A DNA stretch of 64,000 nt from Saturnia japonica (taxonomy: Eukaryota; Arthropoda; Insecta; Lepidoptera; Saturniidae). The translations under genes and the position numbers were made by a program. The notes below the pieces were generated by a model. It ran no database searches. It worked only from the letters and a program-made list of their open reading frames with translations, and was not told where the DNA came from. Position 1 is the stretch's first letter, and each line of letters begins with the position of its first letter. The DNA is taken from the NCBI GenBank assembly GCA_033032175.1, contig CM065318.1, positions 13,826,001 to 13,890,000 of the forward strand, in the 5' to 3' direction. Shown one piece after another: positions 1-10,252 of this stretch.

Positions 1-240
1 AAAAATCAATGTTATTCTAAAATCAGCTTACCTGGTAGTGGTGTTTCGTAAGACAAACTATGCTCGTACTGAATCACAATCAAATTTATATACGTTTCCG
101 TTATCAATGGTGCATAATACTATTTTGGATAATATCATGCTTATCGGCGACAAACTTTTATTTTTATTGACATTCAATTTGATCTGAGGCTTCTAATGAG
201 GTGAAATAAATTACAATTACAGTTGACAAATTTATGGCTT
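1..240 (-). promoter_or_regulatory. Promoter and 5' UTR exon of an off-window paralogue of genes B and C
   Basis: About 200 bases closely match the promoter and first exon of gene B (4566-4772). Read on the minus strand, there is a TATATAAA box at 92-85, a TCAGT initiator at 72-68, a short leader exon at about 70-32, and a splice donor CCAG/GTAAGC at 32/31. The intron then runs off the left edge, so the coding exon of this gene is outside the window. Similarity to gene B extends upstream to about 235 and stops there, which marks the conserved control region. The initiator call is inferred from the motif. The TATA-to-initiator spacing is about 22 bases, shorter than usual, so true transcription may start a few bases further in. 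Confidence 0.7.
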
Positions 241-1039
241 TAAGTATAATAAAAAACATTAATTATGAGCGTGAAGGTGCAATATTCTCTACTTTACTCA
301 GCATAGATCAGATATGCAAAATCCTTGACTAGTACTTACTCAGGTCACATTTACTACGATTCATAATGGTTTACTGTGGTTGGTATTTTTACCTAATAAG
401 TACCTATCTACTTGTTGGTGACAAAATTATGTTTTATTATGTGTCATGTGTTATATATGTAGCAGATTATGGGCCGGTAGCGCAGTGGAAGTTATTTGTA
501 GTAACGAATAAAACCAGCATATAAAAGTAAAGAACAGGAAAGAACATATATATATATATATATATGGTAGCAAAGCTTTTACACAACAAAAGAGAACTGT
601 GTGACACATAATAAATTTAAAATATGGAAGGTACAAATATATTATAAAAGAGTATCTACTCAACAATATATTGTGTGTTTGTGTATAAGATTAGAATAAC
701 AATAGAATAGATAAGATTTATAGAATAAGTTTATATGGAAAAATGTACGACATCACATTGAATGTACGAACAATACGCGGTAAAACCACCAGTAATATCG
801 ATTATTTTTGCCTTTGTATGGAATATGTGCTTAATGTATATAATGTATTGATGTTTAATGGGTAGGGAATAGAATAAGGAACAATTTGATATAAAACTTG
901 TATATGTAACTTATATAATCAAATAAATATAGAGCAGGAAACAGGGCGACCAAAGTGAAAATAGATACAAAAATAGACAAAAGATAGAGGCTTTCTTTAA
1001 GGTAACTCTCTGTAGTACTTAAGCTAGGCAAAAACAAAA
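241..1039. other. AT-rich spacer with a short TA microsatellite
   Basis: No gene or recognisable repeat was seen apart from a run of alternating TA near 547-565. A tRNA-like A-box string near 474-491 has no matching B box and is not called. Confidence 0.5.
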
Positions 1040-1800
1040 TCAGCCGCTACTTATGTCCCTACTCCTACCGCCTCACGGAGAAATCGCCGACAGTATACCG
1101 CTTCACGGAAAAAACGCCGACCGCGAAACATTTTTACCGACCACGACGATAAGGTCGAGAAAGCTAACGCGTACTACTCCACTACCGTCTCTCCAAACAG
1201 GGTGTGCCACCGTACACACACGCCCGCGTAACCACCGTTCTCTCCGCAGAGGACACACTCGCCACGTCCACCCTCTCTAGTGGCAACCCAAGTCTAGGTC
1301 CGTTCCTCGGTGTGAAGGCCTTGGGTCTGGCAGCCGCCAGCGCGATACAAGTGATACTATACGTGCCACACTTAGCTACCCACACACAAACATCACACAC
1401 ATATGTTACATACGTGCATACCTCACAGGTACATAGGTTCTGTAAGGAACCTTTTTTTTTTTTTTGCGCTAGTCAGTGTAAAAAAACTTTCCGATTACTA
1501 AATACACATACGCATGTTTCCTTTCTTCCTCCCAGGAGGAGGGGAACATGCGTATGAGTATATATCAGATAGCTCCAATTTACGAATAGGGAATTAGTCA
1601 GATCGCAACTTATTTGCAATCGCGACAACCGCCCAAGCCGAGGTCCGGCCACTTTGGCACCCTTGTGCGCGAGTTGTTCAAAACTTTCGCGGCTGAGTGC
1701 CCTAAGCGCTCGTCCCTAAGTCCGGTGAAGCTGTAAAAGCCGTCAGAGGCTCCAGGGCCCCTAAGGCTAACAGTATAGTCAGTTCTTATAAAAAATAAAA
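1040..1800 (+). mobile_element. 5'-truncated jockey-type LINE, 3' tail copy 1
   Basis: This segment matches the last part of ORF2 and the 3' UTR of the longer element at 16689-20360, read in the opposite orientation. Its opening part parallels the end of that ORF2, including a stretch encoding PRNHRSLRRG and a shared terminus HTRHVHPL followed by a stop at about 1278-1280. The 3' UTR follows, with a GT/CA-rich stretch, a T-run, a strong hairpin at 1503-1560, and the family-specific end ctaaggctaacagtatagtc with a short A-rich tail. It has lost everything upstream, which is typical of incomplete target-primed reverse transcription. No target-site duplication was found. Confidence 0.75.
1503..1560 (+). 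other. Conserved hairpin in the LINE 3' UTR
   Basis: The arms tacacatacgcatg (1503-1516) and catgcgtatgagta (1547-1560) pair along 14 bases with one mismatch. They enclose a further pyrimidine/purine pairing (ttcttcctcc with ggaggagg). The equivalent structure is present in the minus-strand copy at 16937-16994. Confidence 0.7.
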
Positions 1801-2110
1801 GTGTCGAGCACGGTTCGAGTCATCGGGTACATAGCGATATATGGAAGAAAAACAAAATTTGGTTTTCCTGCGAACGCCTCATTAATGAAGAGCTGGAAAG
1901 TTTAATTCGAAGACCCAGCACCTCAAGCGGCCGTGCATTATTGCATCCCTCGTGCCCCTCACCACCATCTCGCCCTACTGGCATCCGTACAGTGTCTACG
2001 AGACGGGCATCCGGTCAAACAAAACACCCCGTCCAAATCGGGAAGTGTCGCACCCTCCTCCCTCACGCAGAGGGTAAGTGACGCGAACCCAACACCACTT
2101 GTAAGAAGAA
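1801..2110 (+). other. GC-rich open segment after the LINE tail, possible exon or LINE ORF1 piece
   Basis: One forward frame is open from about 1801 to the TGA at 2079-2081, roughly 90 codons, with no ATG at its start. The encoded peptide is rich in Ser, Pro and Arg (for example RRPSTSSGRALLHPS). The segment is bounded by an AG after the LINE A-tail and by a strong donor-like GAGG/GTAAGT at 2073/2074. Base composition is much richer in GC than the flanks. It could be a piece of LINE ORF1 in head-to-tail arrangement with the preceding tail, or a stray exon. I do not recognise the peptide, and no function is proposed. Confidence 0.3.
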
Positions 2111-2554
2111 AATTGATATACAAGATCTTTTTGAAAACTCTTTCTTTAGTTTTTGGAAACTTAGCCTTTAAAAGAAAATCGACTAACAAATTAATCCTCA
2201 ATTAATACGTTAACAACCAATGTAACGGACTAAAATTAACGAAGGTTCAATTTAAAGAAAAACATTAATGATTGTTTAGATTTGCTCACAAGGTAAATTT
2301 TAGTGATTTTGTTAACTTCATTAATAATTAAGGATTAACGCTTTTCTGCCCATCTCTGGTAACAAATGTGACTGGTAAAATGCTCTCAACATTTGACTTC
2401 GCCGTAAGTACAGATTAATTTTGAAATTTAAACCCACGTACAAAGACTTCAAGCTTACCAACACTGAATGATCGTCCCTTCAAAGTATTTTTATATTTAA
2501 TGGCTTTGCCAAGACTATTGCAAGAATATTTAACTACCAATTAGAAACTAACAA
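2111..2554. other. AT-rich spacer
   Basis: Nothing recognisable was seen here on either strand. Confidence 0.4.
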
Positions 2555-2885
2555 GTGTAATGGGTGTGTCGATTATGACCAACTCTTCGAGGATACTGGG
2601 AGTGCCGAATATGATGAACTCATCGGGGATACTTGGAGTGCCGATTATGATGGACTCGTTGGGCATACTGAGAGTAACGATTATGATAGTTATCAGACAA
2701 GACGGGTTCTATAGGGATGTCATCGAGGACTTGAAGGGGCCCAGATATTATCAAGGGTTGCTCAACAACGATGATGGGCTCAGCGACAACTGACTGCTGC
2801 TCAACATCACGCTAGGGATGACGGTGGGATCGGAAGCAACGGGAGCTGAGTTAATGTTCACCATGATCTGGACGAGAGAACGAAC
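2555..2885 (-). pseudogene. Decayed copy of the Pro/Val-rich secreted protein gene
   Basis: The plus strand carries the same sequence texture as the coding strand complement of gene C. There are three successive units like gagtgccgattatgatg, a stretch with ctcaacaacgatgatggg, and finally atgttcaccatgatctgg, which matches the middle of gene C. The order agrees with a minus-strand gene read from its C-terminal repeats back toward its centre. Frameshifts and substitutions break the frame. The N-terminal half, signal peptide and promoter are absent. Homology stops just before a Helitron-like element that begins at 2905, so the insertion or an associated deletion probably removed the 5' part. Confidence 0.7.
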
Positions 2886-2904
2886 TATTGTTAATTATAT
2901 GTAA

Positions 2905-3690
2905 CTAGCGACCAGCGCCAGCTTCAGGCAGGTGTAGTTTACTAAAGTGGTGTCATTTATGTTTAAATTTTATTTGAACTCTATTTATCCTGCAAACTGT
3001 CTAAGACATTCAGCTGAATTCATTTTTAATGTAGCATGAAGCATGGCTAATCAAGCGAAGTCTTTAATAAATCATGTTCGATTGCTGTAGAGTTTATTCA
3101 TATGTAGGCCGCGGCATGGAGTGCCGGACATCTGTTTCGCTTGCAGAGGATTTTTTTGGTTGCGCGTAATTTTGAATCTATGATATCGTCAATGGTATTA
3201 ATTTAAATGTTATTATTTACAGAACAATTTTAATCTACATTAAACGCCTAAGGTAACAAATACACTTATACATACTTATATATGGATAAGGATTAATACA
3301 AAATTGGGAAAAAAATCACAAATAACCTAATATTTTAAAAACAAAATGGTTACTGTGATTCAACCTTAGGAGATAGACATATGCCATCACAGACTTTTCT
3401 GTAGACTATGCCCTCCATACTCTAGGTTATAGGCATTTTGAATAAATAAAATTCTTTAATATTCTTTAATATGTCTGGACATATTATTAAAGGGTAAGCG
3501 CTCGAAAATCAATTTTCATTGACAGACTTGATTACAAAACATTGGATTTTCTCTACTATACAAATACTTAATTAGAATGTAACAGTAAAAACCGTATAAA
3601 AATCCGTTGCGTGATTTAGAACAAGTAAGCGAAGAAACAGTCTGACAGACGCGGACAGCGACTTTATACTATTTAAGGAATAAAATTAAT
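2905..3690 (-). mobile_element. Helitron-like non-autonomous element, type B, copy 1
   Basis: On the minus strand the element ends in CTAG followed by T (CTAG at 2908-2905), the usual Helitron 3' end. It shares long similarity with 25797-26540, including aggagatagacatatgccat, the segment around ggattaatacaaaattgg, and accgtataaaaatccgttgc. The 5' boundary is approximate. No Rep/helicase coding is present. Confidence 0.55.
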
Positions 3691-3788
3691 AATTGGCTGA
3701 ATGACTGTTTATCGTTATAGTTTTTTTAATGCATTATATTACATAAATAATCTTATTGTATTAAATGAGCAATTCTTGAATGTGTAAT

Positions 3789-3930
3789 TAATTGGTTTCT
3801 CGGAAACGGCTCCAACGATTTCAATGAAACTTTGCATTTAGATAACGTTTTACATTCCAAGTTTACCTAGATAGGTGCTATTCTTTTTTTGTTTATAAGA
3901 AACCGAGCACAACTCGGTTAACCAGTTATG
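3789..3930 (+). repeat. Interspersed repeat C (ggtttctcggaaacggctcc)
   Basis: This block includes aactttgcatttagataacg and a GAGCACAACTCGGTT end. It recurs inverted at 63845-64000 and as a fragment at 62965-63060. No coding capacity was seen. Confidence 0.55.
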
Positions 3931-3967
3931 TATTAAAGAGAAAAACAAATAAATTTTGAAAAGTTAT

Positions 3968-3973
3968 TTTATT
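3968..3973 (-). terminator. Polyadenylation signal of gene B
   Basis: AATAAA on the minus strand, about 75 bases beyond the stop codon of gene B. Confidence 0.5.
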
Positions 3974-4048
3974 TCATGCTTATTTCACGACTTAATTCTG
4001 GGTGTTGTTCTTTGTCACTAGGTGTTATTGAGAGTTTTTTTTAATCGT

Positions 4049-4495
4049 TTAGTTGAGGGTGTCGGGCAGGATGACAGCGGGGGCGGGAATGATTGGAGTT
4101 CCGATGATCACGGGCTCGACGGGGATGACATCGACGATCTGGACAGGCTCAGGGACGATCTCGGGCTGCTCCACAATGATAACGGGCTCAGGGGCAATCT
4201 CGGGCTGCTCAACTACGATCACGGGCTCGGGCTTGATCTCAGGAACGACGACGGGAGCGGGGGCGACAGGGCTGGATCCAGGCTGGTTGACGTTCACGAT
4301 GAGCTGGACAAGTGGAGTTGGCTGGCTGGGAGCAATGGGACCAATGACGACAGGAGAAGGAGCGACGGGGAAGTCGACGATAGCGGGACCGACGGAAATA
4401 GGTTCAAAGGAATCAGCAGCGACAGGGGTGGGGCGCTTCGTCGGCTGGGCGACGGCCACGGCGACCACAGCAACAAAAGCCAGCAGGAATTTCAT
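4049..4495 (-). CDS. Secreted Pro/Val/Ile/Glu-rich repeat protein, gene B
   Basis: The coding exon gives 148 residues from the methionine at 4495. An upstream in-frame ATG at 4519 lies in the intron, before the acceptor ttgtag at 4505-4500, so it is not the start. The leader exon is at about 4610-4572 with donor CCAG/GTAAGT. Residues 1 to about 16 form a clean signal peptide (MKFLLAFVAVVAVAVAQ). The mature chain is acidic, without cysteine, and built from Pro-Val-Ile-Glu repeats such as PEPVIVVEQPEI and PVIIGTPIIP. One SFEPISVGPAIVD unit is present where gene C has several. The same signal peptide and ending (LP-x-TLN) occur in gene C. Its role is unknown; an extracellular structural or cuticle-like, silk-like or gut-lining protein would fit the composition, but that is inference only. 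Confidence 0.85.
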   Translation of the reverse strand: MKFLLAFVAVVAVAVAQPTKRPTPVAADSFEPISVGPAIVDFPVAPSPVVIGPIAPSQPTPLVQLIVNVNQPGSSPVAPAPVVVPEIKPEPVIVVEQPEIAPEPVIIVEQPEIVPEPVQIVDVIPVEPVIIGTPIIPAPAVILPDTLN

Positions 4496-4565
4496 GTTAC
4501 TACAAATAAATAAAAGCAATTATAAATTTTAAACATAAAAGAAAAACAATGTTTTTGTAAAATCT

Positions 4566-4772
4566 ACTTACCTGGTAGTTGTATTTCGTAAGACAAACTG
4601 TGCTCGTACTGAAACACAAACAAATTTATATACTTTTTGTTATCAATGGTGCATGATACTATTTTGGATAATATAACGTTTATCATGGACAAACTTTTAT
4701 TTTTATTGTCTTTAATTTGATCTGATGCTTCTAACAAGGTGAAATAAATTACAGTTGACAAATTTATGGCGC
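4566..4772 (-). promoter_or_regulatory. Promoter and leader exon of gene B
   Basis: TATATAAA lies at 4632-4625, a TCAGT initiator at 4612-4608, leader exon at about 4610-4572, and donor GT at 4571-4570. About 200 bases match the block at 27-235 nearly base for base, including tatcaatggtgcat and gacaaatttatgg. Gene C has a different promoter. Confidence 0.7.
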
Positions 4773-7017
4773 TAAATCTAAGGCCCTGTTCAGATGTGAC
4801 GCACGTTAAAACTGGGCTTAGAAAACAATGTATCTAGACGCTAATAAAAAACATGAATGATTAACGTGAATGCGGAATACACTCTTTATAACAATTTCAG
4901 TTTTTTACTAAGATGGGTACATTCCAAAACAAATTTTAAATTTGTGGTATCTGAAACAACACAATTATTTTCAGAAAACATTACTAGAAAAACAATGGAT
5001 TCTTTTAAGAACGAAGAACGAACACAATCTTTGTTGGTCTGACATATATGAGTAAATAAGATGTTCATATAGAATCGGATATTTACTGTCAAAATTTACA
5101 ACTTTGTAGGTATACTAAACAGTTCTATTTATCACTTGATATAATGTAACTTATCTACTTTAATCAACATAGATCAATAATACCAAATGCATGACTTTTA
5201 GAACCTTCTAAGATACCTTAAGATACCAACCTGCTCAGGTCACACTTGTAACGTTATTTACAGGTTTACCAGGGAAGGATTTTAAATATGTTTAGGTGGT
5301 GAAATCAAAAAGAACTTATATTATAAGTCTTCTTATTGCCACATTAGATTTGATGTTACAAAGTCGAAAATTAATACATTTACGTGTTTTTTTATTAGAC
5401 TTAAACCCATTAACAAATAAATGCAACCCAAGTTAAAAAAGTCTTTGACCACCATATTTATATCAACTTAGAACTGTAATTATTTTTTTTAGATTTCTTT
5501 AAAAGCTTGAGTCGTAAAATTTAATTTCACGTAAACTGAATTCCCAAGCTTTTAAAGAAATATTAAAAACTAACTGTACTTGCGATTTCGTCCGCGTGTA
5601 ATTTCGTGTATGAAAAACAGCAACAAAAAATATATGTAGGTAGGTGTTCTGAAATTCAACATCGGCGATTTAACAGTGTTTCGTGCTTTGTGAATGTCTC
5701 GGATACCTGAGACGCACCGTGGTACTCTCGTTTAGCAGTCGGCTTTGCCTCAGATTCACTACTTTCGATCGACTATCCGCCATACGTCTACGCTGTGGAT
5801 TGAACTTAATACTTCGTTCCCTACAGGTTTCTGGGGCATGTAAAGTTTTTCTTAGTATCTCATTCAGGAGAAAGTCTCACGTGACGGTATTCCCCAGTTT
5901 CCTGCGAACGGACGAATTGCACTCTATTTAGAGCAATAGAATACTGACAAAATTCCATCCACTTTCTGTCAGGCATTTTAATTTAATTTCAATCCAAATT
6001 ATAATAACACAATGAATCAAAATCCCTTTGAAGAATATCCAAGTAAAATCATTTTAAATATCACCCACATTATCCAGAAGACAAGGGTTGAGTAGATCAA
6101 TATAAAAATTAAAGATTTTGCAATGTTTTAGAAAAAGTTTATTTCATTAAATAATTTGAACCATATTAAAATGTACAAAATCAGTAAAACCAAACTTAAA
6201 TTATTATTAATACACTCCTTTACAGAAAACATGCCTTAGCGGGCCAGTAAAAATGAAGCTAAATTGATGATAATTTTAATGTACGATAAACCCAACATAT
6301 AGTTTATGGCGCCATCTATGAATATGATAATGAAAAATTAATTTCGTATACTTTCAGTTCAGTTCATTCTTCATTCAAAATATATTACAGTATTAGCTAG
6401 CTAGAGGATTCGATCCTAACCCTTTTTATTCCCAGGATTTCGGAATTGCCGAAAGATAATAATGATTTTTTAATTCACATATTATGTGAATAGCAAACAG
6501 TTAAAAAAGTAAGAAGTTAAAATTCCACATAAATCTCTTACAAAACAATTTAAGTCTAAGATCCAATACCAATGAAATTAAAATGGGACCATGGGAACTC
6601 CTCAAAATCATTTAAGTTGGTTTTTTTTAATTTTTGTATATATTTAAAAATTCCAAGATAAAAACAAAATATTTCCATTTAGTATGATGTACATCCTGCG
6701 CTTCTTTCTGATCAGTCACCAAATATTCCTTTGTCGTATAACTTTAATCATTAAAAATTATCATTTACTTTTTATAAATAAAATGTCTTAATTTTTTTAT
6801 GAAAACCGTTTTTCTTCCGGTGTTAATGCAACCAAATGACTGTAATAAATATAAAAAAAATATTTCTAGAATTTTGATTACATAAGTTGTGATAAGCCAT
6901 GTTATGAAGCCAATACATAGATAAAACTGTCTGGATACATAAATGATAATTGTTACTTTTCTTTGTTCTTGCTTAACCGATTACCATATTTATAATTTAA
7001 TGGAAAATATATCATAA
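4773..7017. other. Intergenic stretch, mostly AT-rich
   Basis: No gene was recognised. The part at 5640-5990 is less AT-rich and has a short open frame, but it matches nothing I know. A perfect 17-base inverted repeat lies at 5493-5561, and 6480-6620 carries a weak inverted piece of repeat family D (aaattaaaatgggaccat). Confidence 0.5.
5493..5561. repeat. Perfect 17-base inverted repeat
   Basis: atttctttaaaagcttg at 5493-5509 is the exact reverse complement of 5545-5561, with a 35-base spacer. It could be a small foldback element. Confidence 0.6.
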
Positions 7018-7513
7018 CTAGCTGTGCCCGTGGCTTCGCTGACATGGACTACAGAATACCCGCGCGAATCTTGCTCCCCCGCTCCCGGCTATTTTAAAAA
7101 CAAAAATGCTTATTGTGGGTGTTCCTTAGTAGATAGATATATACTCTCCCGGATTTTTTTATAGGTATTTTAATGCCTATGATTATGTAGTACATTAATT
7201 TGCTATATCTCTTATGGTTTACTCAGCATAAGCCATTTAAGCGCTCGAATTGATTCCCCATGACCAGTTTTTATTTATTTATGCGGAATCCCAAATGTTT
7301 TTATAAAATAAAAGTGGCCTAAGTTACTCCCTATATAATCAGCTATCTATCAGTGGAACCGTCAAAATGGGTCCAACCGTTTCGGAGATTACCTGGAACA
7401 AACACACAGACAGATATTTTTTTTTTAAATAGGCTTTTTGTTATAGGTATCGTATATACTTTCTGTTATTTAGCCATTACAAATATACACTTCAATTTTA
7501 TTAATTGTATAGA
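7018..7513 (-). mobile_element. Helitron-like element, type A, copy 1
   Basis: Read on the minus strand it starts TCTATACAATTAATAAAA after an A and ends in GGGCACAGCTAG before a T. A CCGCG/CGCGG-type stem stands just before the end in the better preserved copies. This is the terminal structure of Helitrons. It has close relatives at 13465-13980, 22029-22504, 34700-35133 and 39574-40040. No coding capacity was seen. Confidence 0.7.
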
Positions 7514-7599
7514 TGATTAGACATTAGAAAAATATAATTCCTTCAAACTTAACGCTTAACAAAGACGACTGGTGATAAATTGGAGATCATATCTCTCTC

Positions 7600-7760
7600 A
7601 TCTTCTTCTTCTTCTTCTTGTTAAGGCGCCACAAAAAGCACTTGCCAGTGTCAATGTTTTGATGGTGGCTCTCTTGTCAGAACTATCTAGGAAGTTTTTG
7701 TGACATCTCAAAATGCATGTTTCCACTTTGTATTTATAATCCACTTTACATAGACACTAC
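7600..7760 (+). repeat. Interspersed repeat with ctcttgtcagaactat
   Basis: The segment ctctcttgtcagaactat and the following gtttttgtgacatct recur at 33800-33850. A (CTT)n run precedes it at 7603-7620. Confidence 0.5.
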
Positions 7761-8627
7761 AACCAAACTATGTCACGTAAAATGCCACCAATATTACATA
7801 ATATAGCGTAAAAAACCTTCAGGTAATGAATGAAAAATAAAAACAACAACTTGTCACTTCAAGCTACCGCTAAAAACTCCTGTAGATTTCTCGGTGGTCG
7901 CTGTCGTTTTTGAATAGCACTGTGCTTACCAACAGGCACTGTTCTGTAATATCAGTTTTTACCCGTCTTTGTAGCAATCACGACTCAGTGTTAGTCTGCT
8001 CGAGCACCGTGTTTATCGTCGTAAATTCGATTCCTACAGTGAGCCAGAAAAAGAAACTATGGGCTATTGGGCACTTTCTAATACTCGTTAGGCTAACAAC
8101 ATTCCTAATTTGAAAATCTGTTCTTCAAGTACCCGGTGCAAAATTATAAAAAATAGCCAACGACAAAAAAAAACTATTTTCATGCCCATGAAAAATAGCG
8201 AATACGAATACAATAATGAGATTTATTTGAACTGCCAATGCTGTTCGAATTTATTTTAATAAATAGCTAAAAGCTCAAATCTAAGCTAAGCTATAATTTA
8301 ATCTAAAGCACTAATCACTTGCTGATGACCTCAACTTGACATTCAGTTTCTCGAGAAAATGCTTCAGATGTTCCATGAGAACTAGGTGCTTATATCTGTA
8401 TTGAAGGTTATTTGTATTTTATTTCCTTCAATTTATTTCATTGCTGAGCCCCAGCAGAAGAGCGTTCCTTATCATACGTGATCAAAATCCTTTCATGAGT
8501 TCCGTATTATATTAATCTGAATATTACATTCAAAACACCGAAAACTATTTATGATACAACTCATTTGTCACGACTCACAAGCCACATATTGCACCGTATA
8601 TTAATGGTATGAATTTACTCCTTAAAT
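7761..8627. other. Spacer without recognised content
   Basis: Nothing recognisable was seen on either strand. Confidence 0.4.
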
Positions 8628-9160
8628 CATGTTAAAAGACCTCCCTTTGCATAAAATTTCAAGAATCTAAGCCTTCGGAAAGTGTCGTATAGGCTTCAAT
8701 AATTGGTCACCGAGTGGGACTTTTAGATTTTTTTTAAACTAGATTTTCTTATTTGAGTACGACGTTGTAAAACTTAGTCTTCGAAATTAATTTTCCACTG
8801 TCTAACTCACCTCAACCTTTCTCGATAAAAAAAAATAATAATTTAGTCACATATAAAATTTCACACGAATATAAAATTTATTTATAATTTTTGTTAAAAG
8901 ATCTCCCTTTATGCTTAGTTACAAGACTGCAGGCCTGCAGAAAGTACCCTATAGGTTTTGATAATTGGACACCGTGTGTGAATTGGACTTTTATTATGAA
9001 GGGCTGTATTTAAAAAAATATCTAGAAACGCGTTTTCTTACACGAGTACCTACGAGGTTATAAATATTAGTGTCAGTTATCTATTAATTTTAACTGTATG
9101 CCCTATTCGACAAAAAAAGCGAATATCTTGCATTAGAATTTCACACGGAGTTAGAAATTC
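8628..9160 (+). repeat. Two diverged direct repeats of about 265 bases
   Basis: Unit 1 (from about 8630) and unit 2 (from about 8892) share gttaaaaga-ctccctttatgc, a gcctkcagaaagt segment, ataattgg-caccg, and a tail around tttcttayaygagtac. They look like an old tandem duplication of noncoding sequence. Confidence 0.5.
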
Positions 9161-9292
9161 AATACCTTCTGATTTATATTTTAACTTTTGTTAAAAAACT
9201 TAATAAAAAATAATCGCTCCCTGAGCGTTATTTTAAATATGAAGTGCCGTATCTACACTCATGGACATATTTAGATGAACGCAATAAAACTA

Positions 9293-9560
9293 CCTTGTTA
9301 GCCTAGTGGTCGTTAGCGCGACTGCTATGAGCAAGGTCCTGGGTTCGAATCCCAGGTCGAGCAAAATGTTATTGAGTTTATTTATCCTATGAAATTCTCA
9401 GTAGCAGCTCGGATTCTGGTTTCGTGCCCGATTAATGGCAATAGGCACGCCCCCATTACATGGAACCTAAAAACATACTCGGCGAACTGTGGGTTTACAT
9501 TAGTACACCTCTGCCTAACACTTCGGGAAATACAGGCGTGATGGTATGTTGTTATAAAAA
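9293..9560 (+). mobile_element. tRNA-headed SINE
   Basis: The head has a pol III A box (tagcctagtgg) and B box (gggttcgaatccc). The body carries the typical lepidopteran SINE segments gtgcccgattaatggcaata, cgcccccattacatgg, acacctctgcctaacacttc and ggcgtgatggtatg. It lies just inside the left end of the Tc1-like element. I read it as a SINE and not a tRNA gene, because the tRNA-like part continues into the body and has no convincing acceptor stem. Confidence 0.8.
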
Positions 9561-9689
9561 GGCAGAATAGCAGAAAATATTTTCTTATTTCATACTGCTC
9601 ATATATACCAGTATTATCTCGTCTTGTAAATGCTCATCCTCAGCTGCGGCTGTAGTATCAGAGTAAGTTACTGAGGTCGGAATCCAAGT

Positions 9690-9925
9690 TTTGGTGTGAC
9701 CAGCACGCTCGCCAGACCTAAATCCCATAGAACATGTTTGGGATGAACTGGGAAAACAAATTAAATAAAGAAATCCAGCACCCGCTAACCTAAGGGACCT
9801 CAAAACTGCATTGGTTAAGAAATAGACCCCAATGCTACAAAGTTTCATTGACAATTTAATAAAAAGCATGCCCAGACGGATGCGGGCAGTTTTGACAGCG
9901 AGAGGAACCAATACTAAATACTGAT
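9690..9925 (+). pseudogene. Tc1-like transposase, C-terminal remnant
   Basis: A forward frame reads ARSPDLNPIEHVWDELGKQIK before a stop, then continues with NLRDLKTAL and SFIDNLIKSMPRRMRAVL and ends RGTNTKY. The segment around SPDLNPIEH contains the last catalytic acidic residue of Tc1 transposases. The two upstream catalytic Asp blocks are missing, and the frame is broken near 9768 and around 9825. Confidence 0.7.
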
Positions 9926-10133
9926 TTTGTCGCCCATTATGAAAAAAAAAACAGTCTTTAGAATAATATTAAATTTTCATTATGTTAGGTCAAACTTCCT
10001 TGCAATTAAAATCTTTTATTTGCATATCTAATTTATTTTATTTTTCGTTTCGTTTAATTTTTTGGGATCAAAAATGTTAATTTAATTAATTGATTGTATT
10101 CAACGACTTCTAAAGCCGCCTCCACAGGCTTGG

Positions 10134-10236
10134 CGTTTGTCACAAACACCGAGAATCATCAAACACATGCCAAACACCGACCACAATCACCCAACACAAA
10201 CACGGCATCCCCATGCTTGGCGAACGTGTTAGTATA
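10134..10236. repeat. Left subterminal CAAACAC repeats of the Harbinger
   Basis: Several copies of caaacac and its variants (cacaaacacc, catcaaacacatg, ccaaacacc, acacaaacac) crowd the first 120 bases. They mirror the right end at 14165-14340. They are candidate binding sites for the transposase or the MADF partner, by analogy with other PIF/Harbinger elements. Confidence 0.5.
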
Positions 10237-10252
10237 TTCCGGTTAGGCAAAC

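Noticed and set aside
471..500. A-box-like string ggtagcgcagtgg
   Set aside because: No B box within range, so no pol III promoter or SINE can be supported.
4053..4532. Long open frame on the plus strand opposite gene B (Gly/Thr-rich)
   Set aside because: It is the antisense of a repetitive coding sequence with biased codons; no signal peptide or splice sites fit.
9298..9365. Possible tRNA gene with good A and B boxes
   Set aside because: It continues into a SINE body with conserved lepidopteran SINE segments and lacks a proper acceptor stem.
9585..9911. 108-codon minus-strand open frame
   Set aside because: The plus strand of the same segment encodes Tc1 transposase motifs, so this is antisense noise.
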